Source: CAYPAV01 sp964408805
Lineage (GTDB): Bacteria > Pseudomonadota > Alphaproteobacteria > UBA8366
Assembly (NCBI GenBank): GCA_964408805.1
Contig: CAYPAV010000003.1
Location: forward strand, 62,001 to 126,000
Reading direction: 5' to 3'
DNA: 64,000 bases
Positions 43,814-52,277 of this stretch are shown piece by piece. A program made the translations under genes and the position numbers. Position 1 is the stretch's first letter; each line of letters opens with the position of its first letter. Below the pieces are notes generated by a model that did no database searches, was not told the origin of the DNA, and saw nothing but the letters and a program-made list of their open reading frames with translations.

Positions 43814-43841
43814 GGTGGGGATTTATCGATCCCGCTTCAAG
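43814..43841 (-). promoter_or_regulatory. Sigma32 (heat shock) promoter of hsp20
   Basis: Minus strand: CTTGAA (43841-43836), a 15-bp spacer, then CCCCACC (43820-43814). This closely fits the RpoH consensus CTTGAA-N13-17-CCCCATnT. It lies about 100 bp upstream of the hsp20 start, giving the gene heat induction. It is just downstream of the rpmE terminator. Confidence 0.7.
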
Positions 43842-43870
43842 ATGGCGGCCTCATACGGGATCCGAACGTG

Positions 43871-43893
43871 AAAAGGGCGCCCGATGGACGCCC
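43871..43893 (-). terminator. Intrinsic terminator of rpmE
   Basis: Minus strand: GGGCG (43893-43889) and CGCCC (43879-43875) form a stem with a loop of about 9 nt, followed by TTTT (43874-43871). It lies 29 bp after the rpmE stop and before the hsp20 promoter, separating the two genes. Confidence 0.65.
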
Positions 43894-43921
43894 CCAAGTC
43901 ATCTTGAACCAAGCAAAGGCG

Positions 43922-44146
43922 TCAGCTCTTCAGGCCGAAACCCTCGAACCGCTTGTTGAACTTCGCCAGCTGGCCGGCCGTATCGACCAGGCGGTGCACG
44001 CCCGTCCAAGCCGGATGCGACGTCGGATCGATGTCCAGCTTCAAGGTGTCGCCCTCGTTGCCCCAGGTCGAGCGTGTCTTGTAGCTCGTCCCGTCGGTCA
44101 ACTGGACCGTGATCTCATGATAGTTCGGATGAATTTCGTCTTTCAT
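43922..44146 (-). CDS. rpmE: 50S ribosomal protein L31
   Basis: A 74-residue L31. Recognisable parts are MKDEIHPNYHEITVQLTDGT, YKTRSTWGNEG, LDIDPTSHPAWTG and the C-terminal FNKRFEGFG. It lacks the CxxC zinc-ribbon cysteines, so it is the zinc-free (C-minus) form as in many alphaproteobacteria. It is a 50S-subunit protein at the central protuberance bridging to 30S. Has its own terminator. Next gene upstream on the strand is ridA, 85 bp away. Confidence 0.95.
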   Translation of the reverse strand: MKDEIHPNYHEITVQLTDGTSYKTRSTWGNEGDTLKLDIDPTSHPAWTGVHRLVDTAGQLAKFNKRFEGFGLKS

Positions 44147-44231
44147 CGCGCGGCTCCCGTGCTTAGGCGCGGCTGTATAGCCGAGGGATCTCTTCGTGGC
44201 AAGAACATTCGATCCCTCGAGCGATCGGATA

Positions 44232-44579
44232 TCAGGCCTTCGCCGCCGTCAAAATGATCTCCACCAATGTTCCGGGCGCCAAGGGCGCGCCCACGCAGGC
44301 CCGTTGCGGCCAATTTTGCCAATCCGGGCCGATCCAGTCGTTCCAGACCGCGTCCATCCCGGATTTCTGGCTCATGTCATTCAGAAATATCTGCGCCTGC
44401 AATATTCGGGTCCTGTTCGAACCCGCCTGGGCGAGGCTCTCATCAAGATGCGCCAAGGTGGCGCGCGTCTGTGCCGCGATATCTTCGCCCGGCGCGGTCG
44501 CGACCGCATAGACGATACCACCGTATTCGACCGCGCGGTTTCGCCCTACGGCCTGTCCCTTGATCCGGTTGATTGTCAT
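44232..44579 (-). CDS. RidA-family protein (YjgF/YER057c/UK114)
   Basis: A 115-residue RidA-fold protein (AVEYGGIVYAVATAPGEDIA, AHLDESLAQAGSNRTRIL, PQRACVGAPLAPGTLVEI). The Arg of QRACVGAPLAPG corresponds to the RidA arginine that binds imine carboxylates, so an enamine/imine deaminase is likely. Upstream in-frame extension is shadow. Start ATG 44579. It could buffer reactive imines produced by PLP enzymes such as MetY, but that is inference. Confidence 0.88.
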   Translation of the reverse strand: MTINRIKGQAVGRNRAVEYGGIVYAVATAPGEDIAAQTRATLAHLDESLAQAGSNRTRILQAQIFLNDMSQKSGMDAVWNDWIGPDWQNWPQRACVGAPLAPGTLVEIILTAAKA

Positions 44580-44695
44580 TTGCCTGTCCTTTTTCTTGAT
44601 TTCCGCGATGGAGGATAAGCCGCCGATCGGTCCTGTCGAGTCGGGCGCTGGCCGCCCCCCCAAGCACTTGCTAAGAAGAACGGGAAAGGAAGTGC

Positions 44696-46495
44696 ATGCG
44701 CCATCAGACCTACATGGACGCGTCCGTGACGGAAGCTAGGGAGAAGAGCGGCGACATTCGCGTCCTCAAGGGTCTCCTCGGCTATATCCGCCCCTACATC
44801 GCCGCCGTTCTCGGTGCGACGCTGGCCCTGATCGTCGCGGCCGGAACCGTTCTGGCTCTTGGTCAAGGCCTCCGGTTCATGGTCGACACCGGGTTCGGGG
44901 GAAAGGAGCCGGCGGTACTCGATCAAGCGCTCGGTGTCTTGCTCGCCGTGGTCTTGATCCTCGCGGCCGCGACCTACGGCCGGTTCTTCCTGGTCTCGTG
45001 GATTGGCGAACGCGTCGTCGCCGATCTTCGGCGCGATGTCTATCGCCACGTCTTGAAGCTGAGTCCCGGCTTCTTCGAAATGACGAGAACCGGCGAGATC
45101 CTGTCGCGCCTGACGACGGACACGACCCTTTTGCAGGTCGTCATCGGTTCATCCGTCTCGGTGGCGTTGCGCAATGTTCTGCTTTTCCTGGGCGGCGCGG
45201 CAATGCTGGCGGTCACCAGCCCGAAGCTGACGGGGTTCGTCTTCCTGTTCGTCCCGGTCGTTGTTGCCCCAATTATCTTAATCGGCCGCATCGTTCGCCG
45301 GCGAAGTCGCCTCGCGCAGGACGAGGTGGCGTCGGTCAGCGCGCATGCGGAGGAGTCACTTGGCGCGATCAGGACGCTCCAAGCCTTTACTCATGAGGAA
45401 CACGACCAGATTCGCTTCGGCGAGGTGGTAGGCCAGGCCTTCGAGGCCGCACTTGGACGGGTCCGCGCGCGGGCCATCCTCATCGCCATCGTCATTGTCC
45501 TCGTTTTTGGCTCCGTTGGCCTCATCCTTTGGGTCGGCGGTCGCGATGTTCTCGCCGGAGAGATGTCGGCGGGCGATCTTTCGGCCTTTGTCTTTTATGC
45601 CATTGTGGTCGCAGGTTCGGTCGGTGCCATCTCGGAGGTCGTTGGCGATTTGCAGCGGGCCGCGGGGGCTGCCGAACGGTTGTTCGACTTGTTGTCGACC
45701 ATGCCCGCGATTGCCGCCCCCGAGACTCCGATTTCCATACCCCATCCACCGACGGGGACGGTCGTCTTCGACGATGTCTCCTTCAAGTACCCGACCCGGC
45801 CCGAAGAAAGTGCCCTTTCCCATTTCAAGCTCGATATCCGCACGGGCGAGCGGGTTGCTCTGGTTGGGCCTTCGGGCGCGGGGAAAACAACCGTTTTCCA
45901 ATTGCTCCTTCGGTTCTACGACCCGAGCGCGGGGAAGATATTATTCGACGGCGTCGACCTTCGTCATGCGGACCCGACTGACCTTCGTGACCAAATCGGA
46001 TTCGTCTCGCAAGAGCCGGTGATTTTCTCGGCCAACGCGCTGGAAAACATCCGCTATGGCCGGCCGGAAGCAAGCGACGACGCGGTGCTCGCGGCCGCCG
46101 AAGCCGCCGCGGCAAGAGGGTTCATCGATCGTCTGCCGAACGGATTCGAGACCTTCCTCGGCGAGAAGGGAACGCGGCTTTCCGGCGGGCAGCGCCAAAG
46201 AATTGCATTGGCGCGGGCGATCTTGCGGGACCCCGCACTCTTGCTGCTCGACGAGGCGACCAGTGCCCTCGACTCCGAATCCGAACACGCGGTCCAGAAC
46301 GCTCTCGACGGGATCATGCGCGACCGGACTTCGATCATCATCGCGCATCGGCTGTCCACGGTCCAAAAAGCGGACCGCATCGTCGTGCTGGATGAAGGCC
46401 GGATCGTCTCCGAGGGACGGCATGACGCGTTGATCCGGGAAGATGGGCTTTATGCCCGCTTGGCCAAGCTACAATTCGCCACGGCGGCCGAATAA
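44696..46495 (+). CDS. ABC exporter with fused permease and ATPase (MsbA-like)
   Basis: A 599-residue half-transporter: a six-helix transmembrane domain (~40-320; segments such as PYIAAVLGATLALIVAAGTV) followed by an ATPase. The ATPase has Walker A VGPSGAGKTTVFQL, signature RLSGGQRQRIALARAI and Walker B LLLLDEATSALDSE. Family members export lipid A-linked molecules, peptides or drugs across the inner membrane as dimers. The start at ATG 44696 has AAAGGAAGTG. The substrate is not identifiable. It is convergent with the MotB-like gene. Confidence 0.9.
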   Translation: MRHQTYMDASVTEAREKSGDIRVLKGLLGYIRPYIAAVLGATLALIVAAGTVLALGQGLRFMVDTGFGGKEPAVLDQALGVLLAVVLILAAATYGRFFLVSWIGERVVADLRRDVYRHVLKLSPGFFEMTRTGEILSRLTTDTTLLQVVIGSSVSVALRNVLLFLGGAAMLAVTSPKLTGFVFLFVPVVVAPIILIGRIVRRRSRLAQDEVASVSAHAEESLGAIRTLQAFTHEEHDQIRFGEVVGQAFEAALGRVRARAILIAIVIVLVFGSVGLILWVGGRDVLAGEMSAGDLSAFVFYAIVVAGSVGAISEVVGDLQRAAGAAERLFDLLSTMPAIAAPETPISIPHPPTGTVVFDDVSFKYPTRPEESALSHFKLDIRTGERVALVGPSGAGKTTVFQLLLRFYDPSAGKILFDGVDLRHADPTDLRDQIGFVSQEPVIFSANALENIRYGRPEASDDAVLAAAEAAAARGFIDRLPNGFETFLGEKGTRLSGGQRQRIALARAILRDPALLLLDEATSALDSESEHAVQNALDGIMRDRTSIIIAHRLSTVQKADRIVVLDEGRIVSEGRHDALIREDGLYARLAKLQFATAAE

Positions 46496-46501
46496 CGACC
46501 G

Positions 46502-47737
46502 TCAACGCTGATCGAATTTAAGCTCGATCCGACGGTTCCGCCGATAGGCGATTTCATCGTGTCTCGCATCAAGCGGCTGAAACGCGCCGAACCCCGCCGC
46601 CGCCAAACGGGTCGGCGGAATGCCCTCGGTCACCAGGAACTTGACCACCGAGATCGCCCGCGCCGTCGACAATTCCCAATTCGTCGGAAACCGCGGCGTC
46701 GTAATGGGTATCTCGTCGGTATGTCCGTCGATCCGCAAAACCCAGTTGATATCCGCAGGAATCCGCGCGGCGATTGCCTTCAAAGCCGTGGCGAGTTGGC
46801 TCATCTGTGCCTTTCCGCTGTTCCCGAGCTCCGCCGAGCCGGAGGCAAACAGCACTTCGGATTGCAGTACGAACCGGTCTCCGACAATGGAAATATCCGG
46901 CCGGTTTCCGAGCACCTTTCGCAGGCGCCCGAAAAACACAGATCGGTAACGCGCCAATTCCTGGACCTTGCTCGCGAGGGCCGCATTCAAACGCTTGCCC
47001 AGATTGACGATCTTCACTTTCTGCGCCTTGGTTTTGGCTTCCGAGGCCTCAAGCGCATCATTCAACTTCGCGATCTGCTCACGCAGCGCCGATAATTGCC
47101 GATTCAATTTTGCGACCTGCGCCTTCGCGGCCGCCGAAATGACCTTCTCCTCGCCGAGCGCGGTCTTGTTCGCCTTCAGATCGCCGCGCGCGGCCGCCAG
47201 ATCCCTGGCAAGCGACGCCCGGAGCGCCTTCATTGCGGCAATGTCTTCGCGGAGCGCAGCCAGCTCCCGCAATTGGACCTCGATCTTCTCTCGGTCGACT
47301 TCGGTCGATCGATACGCCTCGGCCAACTCGCGGCTCAATCGTTCGCGAGCCGCGATCGCGGTCGTCAGTTTGGCCTTGGTCTCCGCCAGGTCGTTGGCGA
47401 CGCCCGCCATGGCATCCTTCAGACTGGAAAGTTCCGTCGACAGCGAATCTCGCTGGCTGAGCGAAGCCTGAAGCTCGCCGGATAGCTGGGTCACGTTACT
47501 CCTGAGATCGGCGCTGGCCCTCCGCTCGAGGTCGAGCAAATCCGCCAATTCCGAGACCTGGCGATTCAAACGTTCGAGCGCTTCGTCGCGGCCCAACAAC
47601 GCATCGTTCAAGAAGAATTGCGCCACGACGAAAATCATCAAGAGAAAGATGATCACCATCAGCAAGGTCGCCAGCGCATCGACGAAGCCGGGCCAGATAT
47701 CAAGTGTGGTCGTCGAACTGCGTCGTGGTAGCGCCAT
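46502..47737 (-). CDS. MotB-like protein: single membrane helix, coiled coil, OmpA peptidoglycan domain
   Basis: A 411-residue protein. One membrane segment (~residues 20-43, LATLLMVIIFLLMIFVVAQFF) has Asp20 just before it (WPGFVDALA), as in the proton-binding Asp of MotB/ExbD. A long coiled coil follows (~45-270). The C-terminal OmpA_C domain carries LRIDGHTDEIP and RRNRRIELKF for peptidoglycan binding. Starts at ATG 47737 after AGGAAATCCG; the longer frame is shadow. Starts 8 bp after the MotA-like stop, so the pair forms a presumed proton-driven stator-like complex, not flagellar by context. Confidence 0.88.
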   Translation of the reverse strand: MALPRRSSTTTLDIWPGFVDALATLLMVIIFLLMIFVVAQFFLNDALLGRDEALERLNRQVSELADLLDLERRASADLRSNVTQLSGELQASLSQRDSLSTELSSLKDAMAGVANDLAETKAKLTTAIAARERLSRELAEAYRSTEVDREKIEVQLRELAALREDIAAMKALRASLARDLAAARGDLKANKTALGEEKVISAAAKAQVAKLNRQLSALREQIAKLNDALEASEAKTKAQKVKIVNLGKRLNAALASKVQELARYRSVFFGRLRKVLGNRPDISIVGDRFVLQSEVLFASGSAELGNSGKAQMSQLATALKAIAARIPADINWVLRIDGHTDEIPITTPRFPTNWELSTARAISVVKFLVTEGIPPTRLAAAGFGAFQPLDARHDEIAYRRNRRIELKFDQR

Positions 47738-47745
47738 CGGATTTC

Positions 47746-48879
47746 CTAGCGCGGTTCCTCGCCTTCGGCGAGGGCGGCAATCGTTCTCGCGAGCAGGCGA
47801 ATTTCGGCGCGAACCTCCTGAACCGCCGCCTCGCGGCCCGCCGATTGATCGGCAAGGAGCTGTCCAAGGACACTCTCCACGCCGCGCAAGGCAGTGCGCA
47901 GCGCATCGTCGCCGCCGGCCACTTCGGCCATCCGAGCCCAAACCGGTTGCAACTCGCTCTGCGTCTCCGCCAGCTTGGCCAAAAGGCCCTGCTGGGCCTG
48001 CATCGCTTCGGTGTGTGCCGACAGAACTTCCGTCAATTGGCCGATCCGACGATTGGCATCGATCCGGCTATCTTCGCCGCGGGCCAGCGTGCGCTGCAAA
48101 TTCTCGAGATTGTCCGCCGTCTGTTCCAGAAGCGCTTGAATGAAGGCCGGGACCGGCTGGTCGCCCTCGCTGCCGATCCCGGCACCCCCTAATCGCGTCA
48201 ACCCGGACAGCCATTCCTCGAGATCGTTGTAAAAACGGTTTTGCGCCTGGCCGGCCTGAAGCGCCAGGAACCCAAGAACGAGGGAACCGGCGAGGCCGAA
48301 AAGGGAGGAACTGAACGCCGTTCCCATCCCCGAGAGCGGCGCTCTCAAGCCGGATTTCAAGCGCTCGAACACTTCCTGAAGCCCGTCGCCGCCGACCGTT
48401 AAACCGGAGATCACATCGCCGATCGATTTCACCGTTTCGAGCAAACCCCAGAACGTGCCGAGCAGCCCCAGAAAGACGAGCAATCCGATGAAATACCGCG
48501 CGATTTCCCGACCTTCCTCGAGGCGGGTCGCGATACCGTCCAATAATGTCTGCATCGCCGTCGTCGAAAGGCTCAGGCGATCGGTGCTCCGCTCCCCGAG
48601 CATGGTCGCCATCGGCGCCAGCAAACGCGGCGAGGCGCCGCTCGCGACCGAAAGACCGTCGCGCTTGAAATTTTCGATCCAAACGACTTCGGGCCGAAGC
48701 ATGAAGACCGATCGAAACATATGAATGACGCCGATCAGAAGAACCCCGAGGATGACGCCATTGAGCACCGCATTCGCGAAGAATGCGTCCCGCAGCGGGG
48801 CGAACAGAAGTGTGGCCGCGCCACCAACAATAATGAGAAAGACGACCATCCGGGTGAGATAACTTCTCGGCCGTGTCAT
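47746..48879 (-). CDS. MotA/TolQ/ExbB-like membrane protein
   Basis: A 377-residue polytopic protein. Membrane helices are near residues 11-28, 37-57, 128-148 and 200-220 (for example YFIGLLVFLGLLGTFWGLLE, LFGLAGSLVLGFLALQAG). The GTFWGLLETV segment is the MotA/TolQ/ExbB proton-channel signature region. A long C-terminal coiled coil (~240-370) with no membrane helix follows, as in the partner. Together with the downstream MotB-like gene it probably forms an ion-driven complex linked to peptidoglycan. No flagellar genes are in the window. Confidence 0.88.
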   Translation of the reverse strand: MTRPRSYLTRMVVFLIIVGGAATLLFAPLRDAFFANAVLNGVILGVLLIGVIHMFRSVFMLRPEVVWIENFKRDGLSVASGASPRLLAPMATMLGERSTDRLSLSTTAMQTLLDGIATRLEEGREIARYFIGLLVFLGLLGTFWGLLETVKSIGDVISGLTVGGDGLQEVFERLKSGLRAPLSGMGTAFSSSLFGLAGSLVLGFLALQAGQAQNRFYNDLEEWLSGLTRLGGAGIGSEGDQPVPAFIQALLEQTADNLENLQRTLARGEDSRIDANRRIGQLTEVLSAHTEAMQAQQGLLAKLAETQSELQPVWARMAEVAGGDDALRTALRGVESVLGQLLADQSAGREAAVQEVRAEIRLLARTIAALAEGEEPR

Positions 48880-48924
48880 TTGTCCCTTCCGGAGCGGGCG
48901 TTAGGCACTTGCGCGCACCGTCGC

Positions 48925-50058
48925 CTATTGCTGCACGACCACGTCCACGCGGTTCTTCGCGCCATCACCCGCTCGATCACCCAACGCCTGGACGACCATT
49001 CGGGTACTTCGGATTCCCTGCTTCATAAGATGCGTACGGATCGCAAGCGCGCGAAAAAGCGATGTCCGGCGATTTTGGCTGGCCGATGAACCACCGCCCG
49101 CATAACCCATCAACTGTATTCGCAGATCCTCGTTTTTCTTCATGCGGTCGGACAGCCTCGCCAGCGCGGCATTGGCGCCGCCGGGCAAGGTCGTTACTTT
49201 CGCCGCGAAGGGAATTCGGTAAAGATTGCCGTCCGGGCTGATCGAGATCGCCTCGGCGGGAGCAGCACTTTCCCGCGACGGCGCGGGCGGCGGCGCCGCG
49301 CGGGAGGCTACTTTTGGCGCCTTTGGCACCGGACGAGCCTTGGGCGGCGCAATTGGCTTCGGTATCGCCTTTGATACCGCCTTGGGTGCTGTCTTCGGAC
49401 TTTTTCGAACCGGTAGGCGCGCCGGCGGCGCGACCGGAGCAAGCTTCTTAACCGACGATTTCGGCTTGATGGCCGACGGCGGCCGCAATGGTCGGGGTGC
49501 GCTCACCGCGCCCCGGGCGGTTCGGCGCGACGGTATGGGTGCGGGCGCCGAAAGTGTCGGCGGAAGAGGAACCGCCCGCCGGGCCTTGCTGGTCGGTCCG
49601 CCAACCTTTGCCGCCGGTGGGACCGAGACCGGACGAACCGCGACCGACTTGGGTGGCGCCAGGCGCCTCGGCGGCGGCTTGACCGAAGATCGCGGCGGCG
49701 GAGGCAGGTTCCTTCCCGCTGATTTTCTTTGGAAACCACCTTTCGGCAGCGTCAGTTTCGATTTCGGCATGCGACGTGGCGGTGGCCGCAGCAACCCGCC
49801 TGGACCGCGTTCCGTCATCGCGCCGGTTTCACTCGAATAGGGAGAGGGACGGAGATATTTCGGGTAGTTCGGCCGGGTCCCGAATTGCTCCAATACCGAA
49901 AGGTCCACGGTCACGGTCGGATTTCCGTAGGAATCCGTATAAACCGTCGTTTGCGCCGCCGCCGTGCCGGAAACAAACAAGCCGCCCATGAGGACGGCGA
50001 TCCACCCCGCGATATTCAGCGACCAGCGAACGAAAAACACACAGTTCTTTGACATCAT
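48925..50058 (-). CDS. Exported OmpA-like protein with a long Pro/Ala/Lys-rich linker
   Basis: A 377-residue secreted protein. It has a signal peptide (NIAGWIAVLMGGLFVSGTAA then cleavage before QTT), a Pro/Ala/Lys/Arg-rich linker (~100-285, many PPPR, KPI, APP runs) and an OmpA-C-like domain at the end (FAAKVTTLPGGANAALARLS, ALGDRAGDGAKNRVDVVVQQ) that should bind peptidoglycan. ATG 50058 precedes the signal peptide; longer frames upstream are shadow. 45 bp before the MotA-like gene, so three genes form one envelope cluster. Linker is unusually basic. Confidence 0.82.
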   Translation of the reverse strand: MMSKNCVFFVRWSLNIAGWIAVLMGGLFVSGTAAAQTTVYTDSYGNPTVTVDLSVLEQFGTRPNYPKYLRPSPYSSETGAMTERGPGGLLRPPPRRMPKSKLTLPKGGFQRKSAGRNLPPPPRSSVKPPPRRLAPPKSVAVRPVSVPPAAKVGGPTSKARRAVPLPPTLSAPAPIPSRRTARGAVSAPRPLRPPSAIKPKSSVKKLAPVAPPARLPVRKSPKTAPKAVSKAIPKPIAPPKARPVPKAPKVASRAAPPPAPSRESAAPAEAISISPDGNLYRIPFAAKVTTLPGGANAALARLSDRMKKNEDLRIQLMGYAGGGSSASQNRRTSLFRALAIRTHLMKQGIRSTRMVVQALGDRAGDGAKNRVDVVVQQ

Positions 50059-50149
50059 GGCCTTGATACGAGGAACCCTTTGGTTGGGATCGAGCCGCCC
50101 GCCGAAGATATCGCAGGCCATCGGACGGAACAACCAAAACAGCGGCGTG

Positions 50150-50956
50150 CTATTCGCCGTCACCGCGGTTGAGAAGATCGATGAGTTTTTCATGCAGCTC
50201 GTAATTTGCCGCAAGGATATCCGGCGCGCCCAGTTCATACCGCTTGCCGCCGATTTCGCTTACGAATCCGCCGGCTTCCCGAACCATCAAGATCCCCGCC
50301 GCCACGTCCCACTGCCTTAGACCGTTTTCCCAAAACCCTTCATAGCGACCCGCCGCGACATAGGCGAGATCGAGGGCGGCCGAGCCGTATCGGCGTATAC
50401 CCGCAGTTATTCCCATCACCGCACCAAGTTGTCCGGTGAATTTTTCCAGCACTTCCGTCTCGTGAAGCGCGAACGGCACGCCCGTCGCAAGCAACGATTC
50501 TTCCAGCCTTTGACGACCCGACACGCGAAGCCGGCGATTGTTCACATAGGCACCCAATCCACGCTCGCTCCAGAAAACCTCGTCCTTGATCGGGTCATAG
50601 ATGACACCGGCGACGACTTCGCCGTCGCGTGCGAGGCCGATCGACGTGCAAAAATGGGGCAATCCGTGCATGAAATTCGTTGTCCCGTCGAGCGGATCGA
50701 CAATCCATACATGACTCTTGTCGGTGCCGGCGCTTGCGCCGCTTTCTTCCATCAGAAAGCCGAATTCGGGACGCGCCAACGCCAATTCGCTACGGATGAT
50801 CCGTTCAACCTTTATATCGGCCGCGGTGACGAAGTCTCCCGGGGCCTTCCTGCTGACTTGAAGCTGGTCGACCTCGCCGAAGTCGCGGATCAACGCGCGT
50901 CCGGCCTTTTCGGCGGCGCGCACCATGACATTGATATTGGCGGATCGCCGCGCCAT
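50150..50956 (-). CDS. suhB: Inositol-1-monophosphatase family protein
   Basis: A 268-residue Mg2+-dependent phosphatase. Metal motifs are EESG (LMEESGASAGT), IVDPLDGTTNFMHGLPHFC and LRQWDVAAGILMVREAGGFV. It dephosphorylates inositol phosphates and, as SuhB, also acts as a transcription antitermination/translation factor in proteobacteria. It lies 30 bp after efp in the same direction. No other inositol genes are present. Confidence 0.92.
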   Translation of the reverse strand: MARRSANINVMVRAAEKAGRALIRDFGEVDQLQVSRKAPGDFVTAADIKVERIIRSELALARPEFGFLMEESGASAGTDKSHVWIVDPLDGTTNFMHGLPHFCTSIGLARDGEVVAGVIYDPIKDEVFWSERGLGAYVNNRRLRVSGRQRLEESLLATGVPFALHETEVLEKFTGQLGAVMGITAGIRRYGSAALDLAYVAAGRYEGFWENGLRQWDVAAGILMVREAGGFVSEIGGKRYELGAPDILAANYELHEKLIDLLNRGDGE

Positions 50957-50986
50957 CGCAAAATTACCTCAGGTTAACCGAACGGA

Positions 50987-51556
50987 TTAGTCCTTGGCGC
51001 GCTCGACATAGCTGCCGTCGGCTGTATTGACCACCACCCTCGTCCCGGCTTCGATATGGGGCGGCACCAAGGTTCGCACGCCATTTTCCAACACCGCCGG
51101 CTTATACGAAGAGGATGCAGTCTGCCCCTTCACCACCGCATCGGCCTCGGTGATCGCCAAGGACACTTTTTCCGGCAGGCTCACCGCGATCGGCGATTCC
51201 TCGTAGAATTCCATCTCGACGGTCATCCCTTCCTGGAGGAATTTAACCGCATCCTCGCCGATGAAGTCCTCGTGCACCGTCACCTGATCGTAGGTTTCGT
51301 TGTCCATGAAGGTGTAGCTCTCGCCGTCGACGAAAAGAAACTGAAACTCCTTCTGATCGAGGCGCACACGTTCCACCGTTTCCGAAGAGCGGAAACGTTC
51401 ATTCAGCTTCGTGCCGTCGCGGATATCCCTGAGCTCGACCTGAAGGTAGGCGCCCCCCTTGCCGGGTTGCGTATGCTGAATCTTAATGGCGCGCCACAGA
51501 CGATCCTGATGCTCGATAATATTGCCCGGCCGAACCGAATTGCCGTTTATCTTCAT
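50987..51556 (-). CDS. efp: Translation elongation factor P
   Basis: A 189-residue EF-P with three beta-barrel domains: domain I containing Lys33 in TQPGKGGAYLQVEL (the site of beta-lysylation), domain II EGMTVEMEFYEESPIAVSLP and C-terminal IEAGTRVVVNTADGSYVERA. It rescues ribosomes stalled on polyproline stretches, which may be relevant to the Pro-rich OmpA-like protein nearby. Lies between suhB and thiE on the minus strand. Confidence 0.96.
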   Translation of the reverse strand: MKINGNSVRPGNIIEHQDRLWRAIKIQHTQPGKGGAYLQVELRDIRDGTKLNERFRSSETVERVRLDQKEFQFLFVDGESYTFMDNETYDQVTVHEDFIGEDAVKFLQEGMTVEMEFYEESPIAVSLPEKVSLAITEADAVVKGQTASSSYKPAVLENGVRTLVPPHIEAGTRVVVNTADGSYVERAKD

Positions 51557-51632
51557 CTCTACATCGCTGCTTTGTCATGGACCAGGAGCGGCGCGGTTAT
51601 AGCCCCTGTCACGAGGGGTGGCAATGGCCGCG

Positions 51633-52277
51633 TCAGTCCGCCCGTTCGATCGCTTGCGCGAATGCCTTCACCGCGGCGGCGGGCCCGTCCGGATCGTCCC
51701 AAACCGCGGCAATGACCGCCAGGAAATCGGCACCCGCCGCAACGAGCGGACCACAGTTGCCGGGCGTAATGCCGCCGATCGCGACACAGGGGATCGTCGT
51801 GGTCTCGGCCCACCAGGCAAGCACCGCTGGATCGGCTCGTGCCTTTGCGTCCTTCGTCCCCGAGGCGAAGAAGGTGCCAAAGGCGACGTAGTCCGCGCCC
51901 CTATCGCCGGCTTCGATGGCGAGATGTCGAGAATCATGACAGGTGATGCCGATAACGGCTTCCGGCCCCAAGAGTTCGCGCGACTCCGCATATTCCGCGT
52001 CTTCCTGGCCGATATGTACCCCGTCGCAACCGGTTTCCCGCGCAAGGTCGGGTCGGTCGTTCATCAGGAACGCGACATCCCGATCCTGTGTCGGCGGCCG
52101 CAAAATGTCGGCCGCCCGGCGGATCGTATCGTCATCGGCATCCTTTAGGCGGAGCTGGACGCAGGCCGCGCCGCCCGCATCCAGGGCCTGCTTCAACTGT
52201 TCGGCGAACGCCGCCGGGTCGTCGAGACGCGGCGGCGTGATGAGGTACAGTTCGGCCGGGCGGGCGGCGTCGCTCAC
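51633..52277 (-). CDS. thiE: Thiamine phosphate synthase
   Basis: A 214-residue TIM barrel with ThiE motifs: LITPPRLDDPAAF, CVQLRLKDADDD, MNDRPDLARETGCDGVHIGQ, YVAFGTFFASGTKDAKARA and VAIGGITPGNCGPLVAAGAD. It joins HMP-PP and thiazole-phosphate to thiamine phosphate. The start overlaps the aldolase stop by four bases (ATGA), so both are co-translated. thiamine pathway partners are not in the window. Downstream gene is efp after about 75 bp. Confidence 0.9.
   Translation of the reverse strand: MSDAARPAELYLITPPRLDDPAAFAEQLKQALDAGGAACVQLRLKDADDDTIRRAADILRPPTQDRDVAFLMNDRPDLARETGCDGVHIGQEDAEYAESRELLGPEAVIGITCHDSRHLAIEAGDRGADYVAFGTFFASGTKDAKARADPAVLAWWAETTTIPCVAIGGITPGNCGPLVAAGADFLAVIAAVWDDPDGPAAAVKAFAQAIERAD

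Noticed and set aside
46502..50058. Zorya anti-phage system (ZorA/ZorB)
   Set aside because: Two genes share the MotA/MotB-type architecture but no ZorC, ZorD or ZorE-like gene is present; the pair is common in alphaproteobacteria.
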